From: Aulostomus chinensis
Lineage: Eukaryota; Chordata; Actinopteri; Syngnathiformes; Aulostomidae
NCBI GenBank assembly: GCA_037954235.1
Contig: JBBMOA010000007.1
Location: 2,062,501 to 2,126,500 of the forward strand
Direction of reading: 5' to 3'
DNA length: 64,000 bases
The notes beneath the pieces are model-generated. The model saw only the letters and a list, made by a program, of their open reading frames with translations. It made no database searches and was not told where the DNA came from. A program made the translations under genes and the position numbers. Of this stretch, positions 60,901 to 64,000 are shown one piece after another (the first letter of the stretch is position 1; each line of letters starts with the position of its first letter).

Positions 60901-63900
60901 GCTGGAAAGATCTGATGATGAATTGACAGTTTAGCCAATAACCAAAACGGCAGTTATTTATTGCTTCCTTGGGCTTGTGTTGAATATCTGTGGCTTTCTG
61001 AACCACCAACAAAGGCTCAAGTTATGATTTCCAGTTATTGCTCCATTCCAACGTTCAGTTCTGACATAATTCCAAGAAGCTGCTGCTCTTCATGCACGAG
61101 TATTCACAAAATAGTCTGCTCACCATCATAGCCTTTACATCCATGTCAGTGTTGGTCTCAGGGGGGACTGTTGGTCCGGTTCTGACCCAGAACTTCTTAC
61201 CGGCTCAGAAGCTTGGACGTGCACCAATGCTGATATCAAAACCCAGGCTGAAGAATACTCAACACGACTGAAAACTAGGGCAAAAATACTGTAACTACAC
61301 AAAGTACACATAGTATACCAGTAGCAAGAAGGTCAGGAAAAGTTTGAAAGGTTTTTGTTGGCGCTTGTGAAGATTCAGGACTCATTTAAAGGCTTTTTCC
61401 GTAATGGAGGGAGGAGCTTGTGTGTTGTAGCTTGGAGAACATGAAGACATGGTGGTTGGGTGCGGCGTAACAGCGGTTAGGAGGTGATGGATGTGATTCA
61501 TCAGTGACCGACCAGCAGCCCACATGACCTGACATGTGACTTGATTCTAAACCTGGCTGTAAGTGATGAGGTCCTAGCCATGTGCCCTGGGGAGCTTCCT
61601 GGATCCCTGATCATAACAACTAACTTCTGTAGCACTACGCTACTCTGAGGCTTAACCTGAAATTTTGGGACTATACTTTGTGTTTTGTGATGAAAATTGA
61701 AAACAGGGACACAATAAGTGACCACAACCTCGTAACACCACATGGCGCCTCCCTGGTGGTGGCGCGCTCCATGTACGGTTGGGAACTGCTCATCAGTCCT
61801 GCTGCTCTCAGAAACCAGATATTCATGTCATTCATGGAGAGAACCAATCAGGAGTCACGGTATACAAGTGTAGGCTCTAATTTGTAATAGTGGAGACTGG
61901 GTTGGCCTCGCTTACAAAATAAATGCACCCCAGTCGATAATTTTCATGTATTTGAAGCAAATAAATTATTGATCTCACAGTTAAGTCGAACTGGAATCAT
62001 CTCTGTGTGAACGGCACCTCCGGGAGCTTTCACACAGACTCCTAAGACATCTGAGCTGCTTCTGTTTGGATCAGAGATTCCGTGGCCTTCGTTGCCGTCC
62101 CTGCCCGGCACCAGCAATTAATGCGTCTTCAGTCTCTCCCGTGCAGCGCTCCGCTCTCGCTGTTTCATCCCTCCGTCAGACGCCGACGCTCTCGAAGCAG
62201 CAGACGCGAGGGATCCCGCCTCCTCGCCTCTCTACGATGCGGACTGATTCCACTGGGCTTCAGGACTGCAGCTGCTCTTTGAAGCAAATGATTGATACGA
62301 TTTTTTGTGTGTGTTGTAGAATTCATAGAAAAACACGACCAGTGAATTCTGACACAGTCGAAGGAACTGCTCCACTTTTTGCTTTGTTTGGAGGTAAACA
62401 CACGTGATGGTGGAGCTGATGACATTAATTAGTGTGCCATGATTATTTTAGTGCTTTTCAAGTCGGTAACACAACGTGCTGACACATCCGTGCCGCAGCT
62501 GTCAGTCATTTTCAGGCTCTGGTGTGTGTAGCTCAGTCCTGGCGCTGCCTGCTGCACCTGCAGACGCCCGCTTACACTTCCTCTGCCCTCTGGCCAGTCG
62601 ACCCTCGACATTGTGTACCCTGGTTCTTCCTCCCCTCTCCTCCCTTCTCATCCTGCTGCTCTTTTCATCCATCAGTAGCCTCCGCTGTGTCTCTGCCAGT
62701 TCACATTCTGTAGCACTTTAATAGGCTGGGAGGGGGTAAAGACAGGGGGCTTAACTGTCTGTGCCAGCCGCAGTCGGCTGCGCGGCCAAGGTGCCAATGT
62801 GAGGAATAGCTGTTGTCTCACGGATGATGGAATTTCCTGAGCTCAGCGGCGGCTGTATAAGAGCTTAGTGGGAAAAAAAGGCACTTCATATTCTTGGAAG
62901 TGTGGCCATGAGGATGTTCTGTGCTCTGCTCTGTTCAGCCCACGTAAACAGGCTGCGTTGACGCAGGAGGCAGCCAGCGCTCATGTAGCTCGTTGCATGT
63001 GATTGTCACTCCGTCGCAGTAGTGCAAATGAAAGCAGCAGCAGACTTTAGATGCTAAAATAGATAGTCCAGCTAAGCCCCCATGTTGAAGACATCATGGA
63101 ACAGGCCTGCGGCGGTGCAGCCCCCGGCTCCCGGCTGGAGAGCCCCCTATAAAGAAGGCCTATTAGAAGGCTCCTCTTTCCCAGAGGAATTAGGGGCGGT
63201 AATCAGAACCAGAGCTGGGGATGGAACCACTCACTGAGCGCTTAGACCGCACCGCGGTCCTGGATACTGGAGCCTTCCTACCCGAGCACAGCGGGGAGGG
63301 GGGCTCGACCTCCCCGCCAACCATCCGGCGTGTTCCTCCTCCAAGTACAGAGCAGATCTGGTGGCAATTTATGCTCAGCGTATATATATTTTGGAATAGA
63401 CGCCATCAGAGTCAGCCACATGCACCGCAGTGCTGTTATAATGATTGGTTGCATAACATCTCTCTTCCAGTCTGGTTTGTGTTCGGCAATTCATGCACGT
63501 GTGGGTGTCTGCTATGAGCTTGGCCCCCCCAGGGGTCCAGGCAGAATGATAACTTTCCCAGCAGTAACAAATTAAGACAGAAAAGATTCCAGGGTGGATT
63601 TTGCAGAACTCTTGGTCTCTGGAGTCTCCAGCGTGTCGGTGGCACATGCCTGTTTGCATGCAGGGGGCTGGGGGAGGGATTCACTGTGTCCCTGTCCATC
63701 TGGTGGGGGCCAGAGGCCGGCGGAGCTGGTGGACAAGGCCAGGAAGCCTCTGGACCTCCCCAGGATGTAGCTGTCAGCTAATCATCCTCTGGGAGGAGAA
63801 AGCAGGGGACGGGATGACAGAGGAAGGGAGGAAAGGCAGGAGAGGAAGGGTGAAGCAGGTGTGGTTGGGACTGGGGGGTGGGGGGACTGTGGCCTGCTGA

Positions 63901-64000
63901 CGGTGACATCGGGTCTGTTAAAGATATAAAGGAGCCCATATCACTCACTCCCTCCCTCCATGTCTCCTTCAGCCCCCCCCCCCCCCCGCATGCTCCCCCT
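51933..64000 (+). CDS. mtss1l: MTSS1-like I-BAR protein (MTSS2), first three coding exons
   Basis: Exons are 51933-52001, 54788-54849 and 54933-55006; only these coding exons are visible and the gene continues past the window. The 68 complete codons read from an N-terminal EKECGALGGLFQAIVNDMK through SSYPVWEDF, KATKLHSQLR and AAFLDAFQKVADVATNSR, which is the start of the I-BAR (IMD) domain of MTSS1/MTSS1L. The GLFQAIVNDMK form fits MTSS1L/MTSS2 better than MTSS1. Exon 3 ends in phase 1 before the expected GATRDIG-type exon, which I do not find up to 64000, so that intron exceeds 9 kb. Known role: the I-BAR dimer binds phosphoinositide membranes and bends them outward, linking to Rac and actin. 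Confidence 0.92.
52238..52355. repeat. G-run, then C-run plus (CA)n in mtss1l intron 1
   Basis: A G tract of about 22 bases near 52251-52272 and, 48 bases on, a C tract followed by CA units to 52355. They are partly complementary, a second case of the homopolymer hairpin seen in mapk12 intron 1. Confidence 0.65.
55007..64000 (+). other. mtss1l intron 3 (incomplete)
   Basis: Nine kilobases without recognised coding exons. It contains CA repeats (about 55652-55671 and 60857-60877) and a C-run at 63974-63988. GC-rich conserved-looking stretches at 62060-62280 and 62560-62830 could hold regulatory sequence or alternative first exons, but nothing decisive is visible. Confidence 0.5.

Overview
This window is nuclear DNA of a ray-finned (teleost-type) fish. 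The genes are vertebrate and intron-rich with short GT-AG introns. Dinucleotide (CA/TG) repeats are very dense, and tRNA-derived SINEs, a Penelope-like retroelement and hAT-like terminal repeats of kinds familiar from fish are present. No species call is possible from the sequence alone. I recognised the genes by reading conserved protein blocks and then fixed exon edges by splice-site and reading-phase bookkeeping. Every complete gene model sums to a whole number of codons.

Layout, all genes on the + strand: (1) the 3' part of mlc1 (735-6935, 5' exons off the left edge), whose largest intron in the window holds about 1.95 kb of a telomere-like higher-order repeat. (2) panx2 (GC-rich promoter with a CRE near 7.7 kb, CDS 12195-21872); its last intron contains a hAT-like element into which a back-to-back inverted Penelope-like element has inserted, each with its own target-site duplication. 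(3) trabd (24810-29820) with a SINE in an intron. (4) A 3.1 kb intergenic stretch with a 12-bp minisatellite. (5) selenoo (32963-38047), with an in-frame UGA for selenocysteine three codons before the true stop and a well-formed SECIS element in the 3' UTR. (6) mapk12 (39825-44594, p38 gamma), with the TGY activation motif and a C-terminal PDZ ligand. (7) About 7.3 kb with no recognisable gene but a second SINE. (8) The first three coding exons of mtss1l/MTSS2 (from 51933), which runs off the right edge.

The block mlc1-panx2-trabd-selenoo-mapk12 corresponds to human 22q13.33, but MOV10L1, TUBGCP6 and HDAC10 are absent here. mtss1l belongs to a different human chromosome (16q22), so a synteny junction lies between about 44.6 and 51.9 kb. 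The genes do not form a pathway: they are an astrocyte membrane protein, a large-pore channel, a TraB-family protein, a mitochondrial AMPylase, a stress MAP kinase and a membrane-bending actin regulator.

The most unusual things are the 42-bp telomere-derived higher-order repeat, the nested transposons that should make a 1.7 kb near-perfect double-stranded hairpin in panx2 pre-mRNA, and the repeated use of TG microsatellites right at splice sites.
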